Assembly (NCBI GenBank): GCA_036381215.1
Contig: DASVDF010000025.1
Span: 1 to 64,000 of the forward strand
Length of the DNA stretch: 64,000 nt
Direction: 5' to 3'
DNA from: IDS-8 sp036381215
GTDB lineage: Bacteria; Pseudomonadota; Gammaproteobacteria; Steroidobacterales; Woeseiaceae
Below the pieces are notes generated by a model, which saw nothing but the letters and a program-made list of their open reading frames with translations, was not told the DNA's origin and searched no databases. Positions 54,135-63,329 of the stretch are shown here, one piece after another. Numbering within the stretch: position 1 is the stretch's first letter; each line of letters begins with the position of its first letter. Made by a program: the position numbers and the translations under genes.

Positions 54135-54228
54135 TATAATGGTGCGGTGATGAGCCGCGGGTTGCCAGTGTCCTGCCCGGTCAACGGGTTGCCCGGATCA
54201 CGCGGTCAATCCGGTTACGGGACAGGAC
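54135..54228 (+). promoter_or_regulatory. -10 element and structured leader before the glycosyltransferase
   Basis: A perfect TATAAT (54135-54140) lies in the gap between the divergent sulfotransferase and glycosyltransferase genes, without a clear -35. Further on, GTCCTGCCCG (from 54170) and CGGGACAGGAC (to 54228) can pair to form a leader hairpin ending 13 bases before the start codon. Confidence 0.4.
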
Positions 54229-54241
54229 GGTAGAGCCGCCG

Positions 54242-55384
54242 ATGCCGAGCCGAACGGCGAACCCACGGGAAGTCCTGGTCGTGGCCGGTCCGGCCCACGG
54301 TGACATCCTTCTCTCGACGCCCCTGATCTCGGCCGTGCGGCGCGCGTACCCGGCGGCGGCGGTGGACGTGCTGGTTTACAGCGGGCAGGCCGACATTCTC
54401 GAAGGCAACCCGGACGTGCGCGAAGTGCTGTCCGCGTCCAAGCACCCTGGTTTCGGCGAGTACCTGCGCCTGCTGCGCCGGATCTTCCGCCGCTACGACC
54501 TCGCCTTCTCGACCAAGTGGACCGATCGCGCCGTACTCTACGCCGTGCTCGCCGGCCGGCGGCGCTACGCGATCGTGCCGCCCGGCCGCGACGCCTGGAA
54601 GCGCAGGCTCACGACCGGGTACGTCGAATACGATCACTGGCGCACGCACACGCTCGCGCAGAACGCGGCGCTGGCCGCAAAGGCCGGCGTCGCGGCGGCC
54701 GCGGAGTGCGTCCTGCCGGCCCGGCCCGAAGCGCCGGCGGTGGTCGACCGCCTGCTGGGCGAGCTCCGCTGGCAGCCCCTCGCCGTGCTGCACCTGAATC
54801 CCGGCCTGCCGCACAAACGCTGGACGCCGGAGGGCTGGGGCGCCGTCGCGGCGGCGCTCGACCGCCGCGGCTTCGCGCTGGTCCTCACCGGCGACGGCAG
54901 CGCGAGCGAGCTGGACTATCTGGAGGCCACGATCGAGCACATGCCGCTGCGGCCGCTGAACCTCGCGGGCCGCCTGCGTTTCGCGGATCTCTCCGAGCTG
55001 CTCCGCCGGGCGCAGCTCTACGTCGGCACCGACACGGTCGCCTCGCACCTGGCGGCCGCCGCGGGCACGCCGACGGTGGCGCTGTTCGGACCGGAGCCGC
55101 CGGCGGTGTGGGGGCCGTGGCCGCGCGACGGCCGGTTCGACACCACGCCGTTCCCCGCGCCGGGAACGCAGCGCGCCGGCAATGTCGTCGTGGTGCAGAC
55201 CGACGTGCCCTGCGCGACCTGCCGCCAGGGCGACTGCCTGCGCCGGCGCGAGCGGCAGCGGAGCTGCCGGCTGATGCTGACGCTCACGGCGGAGCAGGTC
55301 ATCGCGGCAATCGACGCGCTCGTCGACGGGTCGGAGGGCAGCACTGCGAGCGCGCCGGCGGGCGCAGCGCGGGGCTCGGCATGA
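54242..55384 (+). CDS. glycosyltransferase family 9 (heptosyltransferase-like)
   Basis: A 380-residue GT9 enzyme of the ADP-heptose:LPS heptosyltransferase type. Conserved features are the N-terminal GPAHGDILLSTPLISAVRRAYP, the central LNPGLPHKRWTPEGW and the C-terminal YVGTDTVASHLAAAAGTPTVALFGP. The C-terminal segment has a cluster of four cysteines (CATCRQGDC and CR). It would add a sugar to a lipopolysaccharide or similar acceptor; the substrate is not known. The next gene overlaps it by 4 bases. Confidence 0.88.
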   Translation: MPSRTANPREVLVVAGPAHGDILLSTPLISAVRRAYPAAAVDVLVYSGQADILEGNPDVREVLSASKHPGFGEYLRLLRRIFRRYDLAFSTKWTDRAVLYAVLAGRRRYAIVPPGRDAWKRRLTTGYVEYDHWRTHTLAQNAALAAKAGVAAAAECVLPARPEAPAVVDRLLGELRWQPLAVLHLNPGLPHKRWTPEGWGAVAAALDRRGFALVLTGDGSASELDYLEATIEHMPLRPLNLAGRLRFADLSELLRRAQLYVGTDTVASHLAAAAGTPTVALFGPEPPAVWGPWPRDGRFDTTPFPAPGTQRAGNVVVVQTDVPCATCRQGDCLRRRERQRSCRLMLTLTAEQVIAAIDALVDGSEGSTASAPAGAARGSA

Positions 55385-56103
55385 GCTTCCGCCTCCGGTC
55401 CGGGCACGATACGGACGCGCTGCGCCGGGCTTTCCAGAGCCATGGCTTCGTGCAGGTCAGGGACGTCCTCGAGCACGACGACGCGGCGCGCGTGCACGGC
55501 TGCCTCGCCCGTGACACGACCTGGAACCTCGTGTTCGCCGATCGCGGCAAGCACATCGATCTCGCCGCGGCGCAGCTCGCGGGGTTGCCGAAGGCGAAAA
55601 TGGACGAGCTCCGGCAGGCGATCTACGCACAGGCGCGGGACGGGTTCCAGTACTGCTACAACAACTACCCGGTCCACGATGCCAGGAAGGCCGGCCTGAA
55701 CGAGGGCCATTTGCTGCAGGCGTTCGACGACTGGCTGAACGGCGAGCCGTTCCTGTCCTTCGCGCGCGCGGCGACGGGCTGCGCGGACATCGCGTTCGCC
55801 GACGCCCAGGCGACGCGCTTTCTGCCCGGCCATTTCCTCACCACCCACGACGATGCGCACGAGACGAAGAACCGCCGCGCCGCGTACATCTTCAATTTCA
55901 CACCGGCCTGGAAACCGGATTGGGGCGGCTACCTGCTGCTCCAGGACGAAGCGGGCGAGATCCGCCACGGGCTGATGCCCCGCTTCAATACGCTGAACCT
56001 GCTCGCCGTGCCGCAGAAGCACAGCGTCGGCATCGTCGCGCCGTTCGCCGGCGCCCCGCGCCTCGCGATCACCGGCTGGCTGCGCTTCGGCGAGCCCGAT
56101 TGA
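55381..56103 (+). CDS. 2OG-Fe(II) oxygenase family protein
   Basis: A 240-residue protein resembling Tpa1/prolyl 4-hydroxylase-like oxygenases. The HxD iron motif is in FLTTHDDAH, the distal His is in VPQKHSVGIV, and GGYLLLQDE and the N-terminal SHGFVQVRDVL fit the double-stranded beta-helix layout. It is translationally coupled to the glycosyltransferase (ATGA). The target could be a cell-surface sugar or protein, by context only. Its stop is directly adjacent to the convergent pilE gene. Confidence 0.8.
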   Translation: MSFRLRSGHDTDALRRAFQSHGFVQVRDVLEHDDAARVHGCLARDTTWNLVFADRGKHIDLAAAQLAGLPKAKMDELRQAIYAQARDGFQYCYNNYPVHDARKAGLNEGHLLQAFDDWLNGEPFLSFARAATGCADIAFADAQATRFLPGHFLTTHDDAHETKNRRAAYIFNFTPAWKPDWGGYLLLQDEAGEIRHGLMPRFNTLNLLAVPQKHSVGIVAPFAGAPRLAITGWLRFGEPD

Positions 56104-56556
56104 CTACCAGCAGTCGGCGGGTGAGCGCACGCCGTTCGGGTTGGCCGCGCTGACGGTGATCGCCAGCGTGCAGGTCACGCCGCCGGCCTCGTCCTTCACC
56201 TGGTCCCCTACGGCCGTTGCCGTGGCCGTGTAGCCGGTCGCACTGGCCCCGCTCAAGGTGATCGTGTAATGACCGTCAGGGCTCGCCGCCTGCGCCGCGA
56301 TCGTGGATCCTGCCGCATTCGCACCGCAGGCGTTGCCGGCACCGAGGTTCTGGGCGTAGAAGCGGCAACTGGACCTCAGCTTCTCCTGCGCAAGCTGGAC
56401 GGCAATCAGCGCGGCGTGACCGTCGGCGCGCCGGGACTTGCGGATCGAGCTCTGCCAGGCGGGGTAGGCGACGGAAGCCAGTATCCCCACGATCACGAGC
56501 GCAATCAGCAGCTCGATCAGCGTGATGCCCCGCACGCGGGTTCGTTTCATGTTCAT
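56104..56556 (-). CDS. pilE: type IV pilin (PilE-like)
   Basis: A 150-residue pilin with the prepilin motif RGITLIELLIALVIVGILASVAYPAWQ; cleavage is expected after the Gly, exposing an Ile at +1 with Glu at +5. The globular part has a C-terminal disulfide pair (CTLAI and DCW). It is the last gene of the leftward minor pilin cluster. The ATG overlaps the PilV-like stop by 4 bases; an upstream in-frame start would add a short basic stretch. Confidence 0.88.
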   Translation of the reverse strand: MNMKRTRVRGITLIELLIALVIVGILASVAYPAWQSSIRKSRRADGHAALIAVQLAQEKLRSSCRFYAQNLGAGNACGANAAGSTIAAQAASPDGHYTITLSGASATGYTATATAVGDQVKDEAGGVTCTLAITVSAANPNGVRSPADCW

Positions 56557-58178
56557 TGCCCGTCCAGGCTCTCGCATGCGAAATCCAGCGTCCGGTCCGA
56601 CTTGAGGGACGAGTAGGAAGCCGGCGACGTCGGACAGCTCACGCCACTCGAACCGGGCCGGACTTCCACGGAACCGGTCCAGCCGGAACCCCAGTCGTAC
56701 ACGTCGCAGACATAGGTGGCCGAGTACCCGCCCGTGATCGCCGCAAACGGGCTCACCCAGCTGCAGTTGTTCGGCCCGTCCGACGTGACGATGCTGAACC
56801 CGCCCAGGTCGAGCGTCGTTACCGACAGGACGGAAATCGTGCCGCTGATCTCGTGGTTTTTCACCGGCGGATCCGTCGGATCATAGGGGCAGTACGCATC
56901 GGCTTCGTACCTGGCCGTATCGAAGCCGTCCAGGTAATCGGGAACCGAATCGCCGTTATCGTCCGCGTTCAGGCAGACGAAATCCGTGGGCACATCCCTG
57001 AAGAGGGTGCCGCTCGCCGAGTCGGTGCGCGTCATCGGCGCATTGCTTCCGACGCAATAAGTGCCTTCCGTCTTGTCCGGAGCGAGCTCCGTGAACACGA
57101 AATCCTGGCCGGTGAGGACGGCGCCGTCCTTGATGCCGTGCGAACGGTATTTGATTTCCTCGCCATCCGTCGTGTAGATCATGCCCCGGTACGCGCGCCG
57201 CAAGGCAATGACCGGCTGCTCCCACGTATTCGTGGAGGTCGGATCGCCCTGGCAGACCTTGTCGCGCTGCCGCAGGCCCGCCGTCGTGACGAAGCCGATG
57301 TTGCCGTGCCAGCCGCCGCCGAGATAGCAGGTGTAATTGTAATAACGGTAGTTACCGGTCGCGGTCGATGGGGGATTGGCGAGCGTGCCCGTCGGCACCC
57401 AGCGCTGGCAGTGCGCGGCATCGGCGGCGACGACCCGGATGTCCTCCGCTTCCTGACTCGTGTTCGTCCTGTCCACGTACACCGTGCCCGAAATCTTCAC
57501 GAAGTCCTTGCACGAGCCCGTGGCGCTCGAGCAGGCGTCCAGCAGGGTCAGCAGGATCTTGCCGCTCGAATCCACGAGGAAGACGTCTTCGTCGTGGCTG
57601 TAGGTGCTCAGGCCGTCCTCGCCCGGTCCGCTGATCCGCGTCACTTCATCGGAAGGGTAATCGGACAGGGTGCCATCGCCGATTTCGGCACGCCCGGTGG
57701 GGGACGGGACCATGGCGTCCGCCAGTGAGGCGATCTGATCCACCCCGGCACGCGGTGACGTCCAGTTGACCTCCGCACCCAGCATCACCGACTGGGTTTT
57801 GTTTGCGCTGTCCTTCCAGGACACCGTCACGTCGATCTGCTTCCCCCGGCTGTTCGTCGTCAGCTCCCAGGACCGGGTGAATTGCGCGTTCTGGCCGTTG
57901 ATCGGATCATCCGAGTATGTGCCGTCGGCATCCATGACGCCGTCGCCGTTCTCGTCAATGAAGCTGTCTTCGCTGGCGAGCGTGTAATCCCGGAACTGCT
58001 CGATCTTCTGCTGCGCAAGCGACAGCGCCTCCGTTCGCGCCTTGCTATGTGCACTCGACGAGAACAGCCCGGCCTCGAAGCTGGCGACCGCGATCAGCCC
58101 GGTCGCCGTAACGGCAAAGGCAACGAGCGCCTCGGTCAGCGTGAAGCCTCTTTGCCGGAACAGGGTGGACGAGTTCAT
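56553..58178 (-). CDS. oversized PilV-like minor pilin
   Basis: A 541-residue protein with the type IV prepilin N-terminus RGFTLTEALVAFAVTATGLIAVASFE; ordinary PilV is about 180 residues. The extra 350 residues contain two similar modules, one with KISGTVYVDRTNTS, later CYLGGGWHGNIGFVT, and one with EISGTISVLSVTTLDLGG, later CDVYDWGSGWTGSVEV, each with cysteines and a GWxG end. An EF-hand-like Asp-rich loop (DENGDGVMDADG) occurs near residue 95. This suggests an adhesin-like domain carried on a pilus tip. The ATG at 58178 has gaagg 9 bases upstream. Confidence 0.82.
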   Translation of the reverse strand: MNSSTLFRQRGFTLTEALVAFAVTATGLIAVASFEAGLFSSSAHSKARTEALSLAQQKIEQFRDYTLASEDSFIDENGDGVMDADGTYSDDPINGQNAQFTRSWELTTNSRGKQIDVTVSWKDSANKTQSVMLGAEVNWTSPRAGVDQIASLADAMVPSPTGRAEIGDGTLSDYPSDEVTRISGPGEDGLSTYSHDEDVFLVDSSGKILLTLLDACSSATGSCKDFVKISGTVYVDRTNTSQEAEDIRVVAADAAHCQRWVPTGTLANPPSTATGNYRYYNYTCYLGGGWHGNIGFVTTAGLRQRDKVCQGDPTSTNTWEQPVIALRRAYRGMIYTTDGEEIKYRSHGIKDGAVLTGQDFVFTELAPDKTEGTYCVGSNAPMTRTDSASGTLFRDVPTDFVCLNADDNGDSVPDYLDGFDTARYEADAYCPYDPTDPPVKNHEISGTISVLSVTTLDLGGFSIVTSDGPNNCSWVSPFAAITGGYSATYVCDVYDWGSGWTGSVEVRPGSSGVSCPTSPASYSSLKSDRTLDFACESLDGQ

Positions 58179-58206
58179 TTGAGACATCCTTCGGAGGTGC
58201 TCCGAT

Positions 58207-59421
58207 CTACCAGTCCTGCCAGCTGCCGGGGGCTCCGGCCAGCGGACCGTTGTCACGAACCTGATTCAGGACCGCGGAGTTGTACCAGGCGTCGAGACTT
58301 CCGCCGCCGTGGTTGACGGTATCCCCGGCCACGATGAGGGCGCCCGTTACCGTCGTATTCGAGCTCATCTCCATGTGGCCGGTGACGTACACCAGCCCGT
58401 AGAAATTCGGCGTGCCCGAAGTCGTCAAGTCGCCGTTGATGATGAGCACTGTCGGGTTCACGCTGGCACTCGGGCAGGTTGCGCTGCCGCTCAGGGCCAC
58501 GCTGCAACCCACCGTGACCGAGTTCGAGAGCACCGTGTCGCCCTCGACCCAGATCACTTCGCCCACTCCCAGATTGATGCCGGGCGTGCTCGCGCTGGCG
58601 AGATTGTTCGCATCGGCCGGCGCCACCTCCCGGGTCACCCTGCTGTCGCGGAAAATGTCCATCGTCGTGCCGAAGAAGTTGTAGAACATCTGCTCCGCGG
58701 TCAGGTTGGCCAGCGACGCATCGTGCTCGACGACGTCCAGGCCCACTGCGATCTTGCTCGACGACGGCGTCAGGCTGCAGGTCATCGGCGTGTCCATGCA
58801 CGTCGGGTAGTTCGAATCGGTCGGATCCGCGACTTCGGTCGCGGTGGAATTATTGGCCCCGAGGTCCACGTCGCCACCGCTCCAGATAGTGGAGTGGCCC
58901 TCCGGGTTGTGAATCGTGGCGGAGCCGTCGATGGCGACGGATCCGCGCGCCGTCAACGGGTTGTCGGGTGCATTCGGCAGCACATCCACGGTCGACATTC
59001 TCGTGCGGACGGTTCGGGTGGCGGTGAGATCGTCGCTGACGCCGACGGATTGCAGCGCGAAGGCCGGGAAGGCCCCGGTCACGGTTACCGTCACACTGCT
59101 GTTGTCGGAAAACGTCAAAGCATTGACGTCGCCGATGCCGTCGTCGTCCGTATCGATGACCGGATCGGCATTGCCGTCATTGTCCTTGTCGTACCCGCTC
59201 GCCATGTAGGCAACGGCGGTGGAGAGCCCGGATTCCGCCGCCTCGAACGCCTGGCGCGCGCGGAAATCGTTGCCGGCGATCTTCTCCTCCAGCAGCACCG
59301 TGCGTCCCGTGTAAACGGCCACCATGGTCATCAGCACCAGCAGGACGAGCGACATTACCAGTGTCGCAGACCCTGTCTGCTTCGGGCCGGGAGCCGGTCT
59401 GTGTCGAAAATCCGCATGCAT
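58207..59421 (-). CDS. PilX-like minor pilin assembly protein, enlarged
   Basis: A 404-residue protein with the PilX layout: QTGSATLVMSLVLLVLMTMVAVY as the membrane segment and the conserved KIAGNDFRARQAFEAAESGL. PilX is usually about 180 residues; here a long Thr/Ser/Asp-rich C-terminal region follows, with a calcium-loop-like DKDNDGNADPVIDTDDDGIGD and a beta-helix-like stretch (LYVTGHMEMSSNTTVTG type). It follows pilW by 7 bases and precedes the PilV-like gene. Confidence 0.82.
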   Translation of the reverse strand: MHADFRHRPAPGPKQTGSATLVMSLVLLVLMTMVAVYTGRTVLLEEKIAGNDFRARQAFEAAESGLSTAVAYMASGYDKDNDGNADPVIDTDDDGIGDVNALTFSDNSSVTVTVTGAFPAFALQSVGVSDDLTATRTVRTRMSTVDVLPNAPDNPLTARGSVAIDGSATIHNPEGHSTIWSGGDVDLGANNSTATEVADPTDSNYPTCMDTPMTCSLTPSSSKIAVGLDVVEHDASLANLTAEQMFYNFFGTTMDIFRDSRVTREVAPADANNLASASTPGINLGVGEVIWVEGDTVLSNSVTVGCSVALSGSATCPSASVNPTVLIINGDLTTSGTPNFYGLVYVTGHMEMSSNTTVTGALIVAGDTVNHGGGSLDAWYNSAVLNQVRDNGPLAGAPGSWQDW

Positions 59422-59428
59422 GGCCGTC

Positions 59429-60247
59429 TCACCTGATACGCAAGAGGTCGTTTCGCACGGTGACACTCTGGGATACCGTGGCCTGCGTGGACGGATCCGT
59501 GGCCAGCCGGCCGGAAACGGTTACCAGCAGCTCACGCGTCTCCTTCGTGGCCACGCCGCTGCCGTTCGCCGGAACCGTCAGGTAGCAATCGTATTCATCG
59601 CTGTCGTCCACGGTGCCGTCACCGTCGTCATCCAGTGTGTTCGGCTCGGCTCCGCTCAGGCACTTCGAGTTCCCGAGATCGAAGGTGAGCTGCGTGATCT
59701 CGATCAGGTCGGGATCGGTGACGTTTTCCCACACGCCGTTGGTGCAGCTGGTGCAGGTCCCGCCGATGCAATCGACGCCGTCCACCACGCCCGTGCGGCG
59801 CATCTGGACGACCGAGCCGTTCAGCCGGAAGCCGAAAAGATCCGTGCTCTCGATGACTCCAGGAACGTTTCCCGCCAGGTAAGTGGCGTCGTAGGCGTAT
59901 ACGAGGCAGGAGCCCTGCCCGGTGGCCGGTTGCGCGGCGTCGTTCACCATGTCGTCGCGCACGAGCAATGCCGTCGCGCCTTGCTGGCTGAATGGATTCT
60001 TGCTGAGCTCATCCATGTCCGGCGTGCCCCAGTAGCCCGCGCGCCGGACGTCGTCGACGATCACGTGCAGCAACGTGCTGATTTCCTGGTTGAGCTTGCT
60101 GCTCTTCAGGGTCTCGCTGCTGCTGTGCACGGAGGAGACGTACATGGCGATCGCTCCACCGATGACGATCAGGCCGACCGCCATCCCGATCAGGAGCTCG
60201 ACCAGGGTCACACCCTGCTGGCGAACGCGTGAGGGGGTCAGCTGCAT
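59429..60247 (-). CDS. pilW: PilW-like minor pilin
   Basis: A 272-residue protein with the prepilin motif QQGVTLVELLIGMAVGLIVIGGAIAMY and the conserved NQEISTLLHVIVDDVRRAGYWG typical of PilW. Cysteines occur in CIGGTCTSC, and the C-terminal part is rich in Asp. It overlaps the fimT-like gene upstream by 10 bases. Confidence 0.87.
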   Translation of the reverse strand: MQLTPSRVRQQGVTLVELLIGMAVGLIVIGGAIAMYVSSVHSSSETLKSSKLNQEISTLLHVIVDDVRRAGYWGTPDMDELSKNPFSQQGATALLVRDDMVNDAAQPATGQGSCLVYAYDATYLAGNVPGVIESTDLFGFRLNGSVVQMRRTGVVDGVDCIGGTCTSCTNGVWENVTDPDLIEITQLTFDLGNSKCLSGAEPNTLDDDGDGTVDDSDEYDCYLTVPANGSGVATKETRELLVTVSGRLATDPSTQATVSQSVTVRNDLLRIR

Positions 60248-60807
60248 GGGTCGTACCCTGGGACGTGCTTGCCCGGGTCGGCGTCCGAGGAGCAGATGCT
60301 GATCTGCCCCAACGGGCCGACGACCACGCTCATCACGTACCCGATGTCGCCCGTCGACGTGACGTCTATGGTGGCCGACGTCGCAGTGCCCCTCTGGGAC
60401 TGGAACGTGATCTGGCCGGTCGAGGTCGCGATACTCACGTCGGAGTGATCGGCGAACGTGAAGCGATGGGTGATCGGGTTGCTGTTCGTGACGTCGGGCA
60501 GGGCGCAGGCCGGGTCGTTGTCCGACGGGTCGCAGGCAGCGTCATTGCTGATGCCGATGGCCCAGTCCGCACCTTCCGCAATGTTCATGTAGATCGGCTG
60601 CGATCGGGAGATCGCCTCGGAACGCGCCAGCTGGATCTCGCTGTAGATCTCCTCGGCCGCGGCAATGGCCCGCCGCTTCTCGGCACCGCTCCGCATCGAA
60701 GGCACGGCGATCCCCAGCACGACCGCGAGCACGGCGATCGTCGTCAGCAGCTCGAGCAGGGTGAAGCCGCGCTGTCCGGTTTTTTCCATAACCATTTTCG
60801 AATCCAT
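60238..60807 (-). CDS. fimT: FimT/GspH-like pseudopilin
   Basis: A 189-residue pseudopilin with prepilin motif QRGFTLLELLTTIAVLAVVLGIAVPSM and the FimT-type IQLARSEAISRSQP helix. Two cysteine pairs lie in the globular part. It is the first gene of the leftward cluster, which runs fimT-pilW-pilX-pilV-pilE without a pilY1 gene. Confidence 0.87.
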   Translation of the reverse strand: MDSKMVMEKTGQRGFTLLELLTTIAVLAVVLGIAVPSMRSGAEKRRAIAAAEEIYSEIQLARSEAISRSQPIYMNIAEGADWAIGISNDAACDPSDNDPACALPDVTNSNPITHRFTFADHSDVSIATSTGQITFQSQRGTATSATIDVTSTGDIGYVMSVVVGPLGQISICSSDADPGKHVPGYDPCS

Positions 60808-61238
60808 TCGGCCTGGTGCGAGGCTTTCGACGCCGGCCGCCTGGCCGTGCCGGTTGCAGGTGCGGCGGAGTATTCAGCCGCGCTGGAATGCGCTGCCGTG
60901 TGCCGCATCACAAGAGGCTCGTCGGTCGGAGAATCAGGCGATGAGCGGCAGAAGGCGAACGACCAGCGGTAGGTGCTAGCGACATATCACCACGTTACGT
61001 CGGACGGAAAATCCTTCCAAAAAGGGTTGGCGCGCAGCGCCGGCTCGCGCACGACCCTTCCTTTATGTCAAAGAAGGCGGCGTCACGCCGCTTCTCGTGC
61101 CGCCGCTCATCTGCGTTAAAGCGCCGCTCGTCGGGAGATCCGCCCTCAAGGGGCCAATCTGCGTCCTGCGTCACGTCCGGAAGTGCGATCCAGTACACAC
61201 AATGCCGCCCACGCAAGGGATGCTCGCGGGATTCAGGG
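60808..61238. other. intergenic region between the divergent pilin clusters
   Basis: A 431-base stretch between two divergent fimT-type genes. It must contain both promoters, but I could not identify convincing -35/-10 pairs or an inverted repeat shared by the two sides. The in-frame extension of the rightward gene back to 61065 is basic and lacks a ribosome site, so it is probably not translated. Confidence 0.6.
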
Positions 61239-61727
61239 ATGCACACGAAGAGACATGCAGGCTTCACGCTGCTCGAGCTGATCGTCACGCTCGCCGTCGC
61301 CGCCATCATTCTTTCCTTCGGCGTGCCCGGCTTCATGGGCTTCGTGCAGAACAGCCGGGCGACCACGCACACGAACGACCTCGTCACCGCGCTGAACCTC
61401 GCGCGCAGCGAGGCGACGCGGCGTGGCAGCGCCGTGACGGTGTGCAGCACGACGAACGGTGCGAGCTGCAACGGCAGCACCGACTGGAGCACCGGGTGGG
61501 TCGTGCGCGACGCCGCTGGCAACGTGCTGCGCGTCTGGGCGGAGCGCAGCGGCGGCGCGAACGTGGTCACGGGCGGCGTCAATTCCCTGTCCTTCGGCTC
61601 GCGCGGCGCCCTGACCGGTTCCGCCACGACGTTCGACATCAAGGTGCCGGACTGCACCGGCAAGCACGCGCGCCGGGTGTCCGTCAATGCGGCCGGCCGC
61701 ATCGCCGTCGCGCTGCTGAGCTGCTGA
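61239..61727 (+). CDS. fimT: GspH/FimT-like pseudopilin
   Basis: A 162-residue pseudopilin with the prepilin motif HAGFTLLELIVTLAVAAIILSFGVPGF and the family pattern LVTALNLARSEATRRGSAVTVC. The C-terminus ends in VALLSC, and the cysteines CSTTNGASC would pair. It starts the rightward cluster fimT-pilV-pilW-pilX-(pilY1). The ATG at 61239 gives the standard short leader. Confidence 0.87.
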   Translation: MHTKRHAGFTLLELIVTLAVAAIILSFGVPGFMGFVQNSRATTHTNDLVTALNLARSEATRRGSAVTVCSTTNGASCNGSTDWSTGWVVRDAAGNVLRVWAERSGGANVVTGGVNSLSFGSRGALTGSATTFDIKVPDCTGKHARRVSVNAAGRIAVALLSC

Positions 61728-62215
61728 TGTCGCCGTACGTGACAATGCGCCGCAAGGCGCGCCCGATGCCGCGGCTGCACGACCCGCGCAGCGAGCGCGG
61801 CCTCACGCTGGTGGAGATCCTCGTCGCGCTCTTGATCCTGTCGATAGGGCTGCTGGGGCTCGCCGGCCTGCAGACGCTTTCGCTCACGTTCAACACGAGC
61901 GCGTACTACCGCACGCAGGCGACCGCGCTGGCGTACGGTTTGGCCGACCGCATGCGGGCGAACCGCCCGGCGGCGCTCGCCGGCGATTACGACGCCGCGC
62001 TGCTCGATCCGGCCCCGGACTGCGCCGCGCCGAACCTGGATGGCAGCGTGCCCCAGGACGACATTGCCATCTGGCGTATGGCGCTCGCGTGCCGCCTGCC
62101 GCTCGGCAACGGCTCCGTCACCCGCAATGGCAACGAGTTCACGTTGTCCGTGCAGTGGGACGACGACCGCGACGGGACCGATCCCACCCCCTTTGAGTTC
62201 ACGACGTCGCTATGA
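61727..62215 (+). CDS. pilV: type IV pilus modification/minor pilin PilV
   Basis: A 162-residue PilV of normal length with prepilin motif ERGLTLVEILVALLILSIGLLGLAGLQ and the family's YRTQATALAYGLADRMRANR. It overlaps the fimT stop (TGATG); an internal ATG at 61766 would give a shorter leader. The next gene overlaps by 4 bases. Confidence 0.9.
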   Translation: MSPYVTMRRKARPMPRLHDPRSERGLTLVEILVALLILSIGLLGLAGLQTLSLTFNTSAYYRTQATALAYGLADRMRANRPAALAGDYDAALLDPAPDCAAPNLDGSVPQDDIAIWRMALACRLPLGNGSVTRNGNEFTLSVQWDDDRDGTDPTPFEFTTSL

Positions 62216-63324
62216 GCAGCATTATTCGCATTGACCGGCGGCGCCAGGCCGGCCTGACACTCGTCGAGCTGATGGTCTCGCTAGTGCTTGCGCTCGTACT
62301 CACGGCCGGCATCGTCAATGTGTTTCTCGGCAACCGCGTGACCTACGAATTCAACGAAGGCCTTTCGCGCATCCAGGAGAACGCACGCTACGCGCTCGAC
62401 CACATCGCGTACAACACGCGCATGGCGGGTTACCGGGGCTGCATTTCGGACGTCGCGATCTTCAACAACCTGAGCACGCCCAGCTCGTTCCGTGACGACG
62501 TCGAGAACGGCATCACCGGTTTTGACTCGAACGGCACGGGCGACGGCGCCGATTACGCGGCGGCTGCGACCAACCCGGCGGCTTCCACCGACGAGAACGC
62601 CTGGACGCCGAGCCTGCCGACCGAGCTCGACGGGCTGGTGATCCCGGGCAGCGACGTGCTGGTGTTGCGCAGCGTCTCGGGCGCGGGGATGTCGCTGGTA
62701 TCTCCGTTCACGAACGCAGCGCAGCTCTTCGTCTCGACGCCGCACGATTTCAAGATCGGCGAAATCCTCGTCGTCACCGATTGCCACAAGGCCTCCATAT
62801 TCCAGGTCACGAACATCGACTCGACGGGCGAGAACGTCGTGCACAGCAACGGCGGCGGCACCACTTTCGTCCCCGGCAATGCCCTGCCGAACTGGCCGTC
62901 CGAGCAGGATTACGGTCTGGGCGCCGAGGTCGCGCGCCTGCAGGCCTTTGCGTTCTACATCGGCGTCGGCGCGAACGGCGCGCCGGCGCTGTTTCAGCGC
63001 AGGCTGGCGTTGCAGGGCGCGAGCACGGCCGGGTTTCAGTCGGAGGAGCTCGTCGCCAACGTCGAGACGCTGCAAGTGCGCTATGGCCTGGATACCGACA
63101 ACAACGAGGGCGTGAACAGCTGGGTTCCGGCAAGTGGCGTCACCGACTGGCTGGAGGTCGTGAGCGTCGAGATTTCGCTGCTCGCGCGCGCGCCCGAGGA
63201 ATACGGCACCGAGGCGGACACGGCCGATTACACCCTCGGTTCCATGACCTTCGACCCGGTCGACGACCGGCGCCTGCGCCAGGTCTTCTCGACGACGGTC
63301 GGCGTGCGCAATCGCCTGCCCTGA
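62212..63324 (+). CDS. pilW: PilW-like minor pilin
   Basis: A 370-residue protein with prepilin motif QAGLTLVELMVSLVLALVLTAGIVNVFL and the PilW pattern RIQENARYALDHIAYNTRMAGYRGC. Longer than the paralogue of the leftward cluster. It is overlapped at its start by pilV (ATGA) and followed 5 bases later by pilX. Confidence 0.9.
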   Translation: MSSIIRIDRRRQAGLTLVELMVSLVLALVLTAGIVNVFLGNRVTYEFNEGLSRIQENARYALDHIAYNTRMAGYRGCISDVAIFNNLSTPSSFRDDVENGITGFDSNGTGDGADYAAAATNPAASTDENAWTPSLPTELDGLVIPGSDVLVLRSVSGAGMSLVSPFTNAAQLFVSTPHDFKIGEILVVTDCHKASIFQVTNIDSTGENVVHSNGGGTTFVPGNALPNWPSEQDYGLGAEVARLQAFAFYIGVGANGAPALFQRRLALQGASTAGFQSEELVANVETLQVRYGLDTDNNEGVNSWVPASGVTDWLEVVSVEISLLARAPEEYGTEADTADYTLGSMTFDPVDDRRLRQVFSTTVGVRNRLP

Positions 63325-63329
63325 CCGCC

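Noticed and set aside
56104..61238. The leftward pilin genes as a type II secretion pseudopilin cluster
   Set aside because: PilW- and PilX-type signatures and the absence of gspG/gspK-like features fit type IV pili better, despite the ExeA/GspB pair elsewhere in the window.
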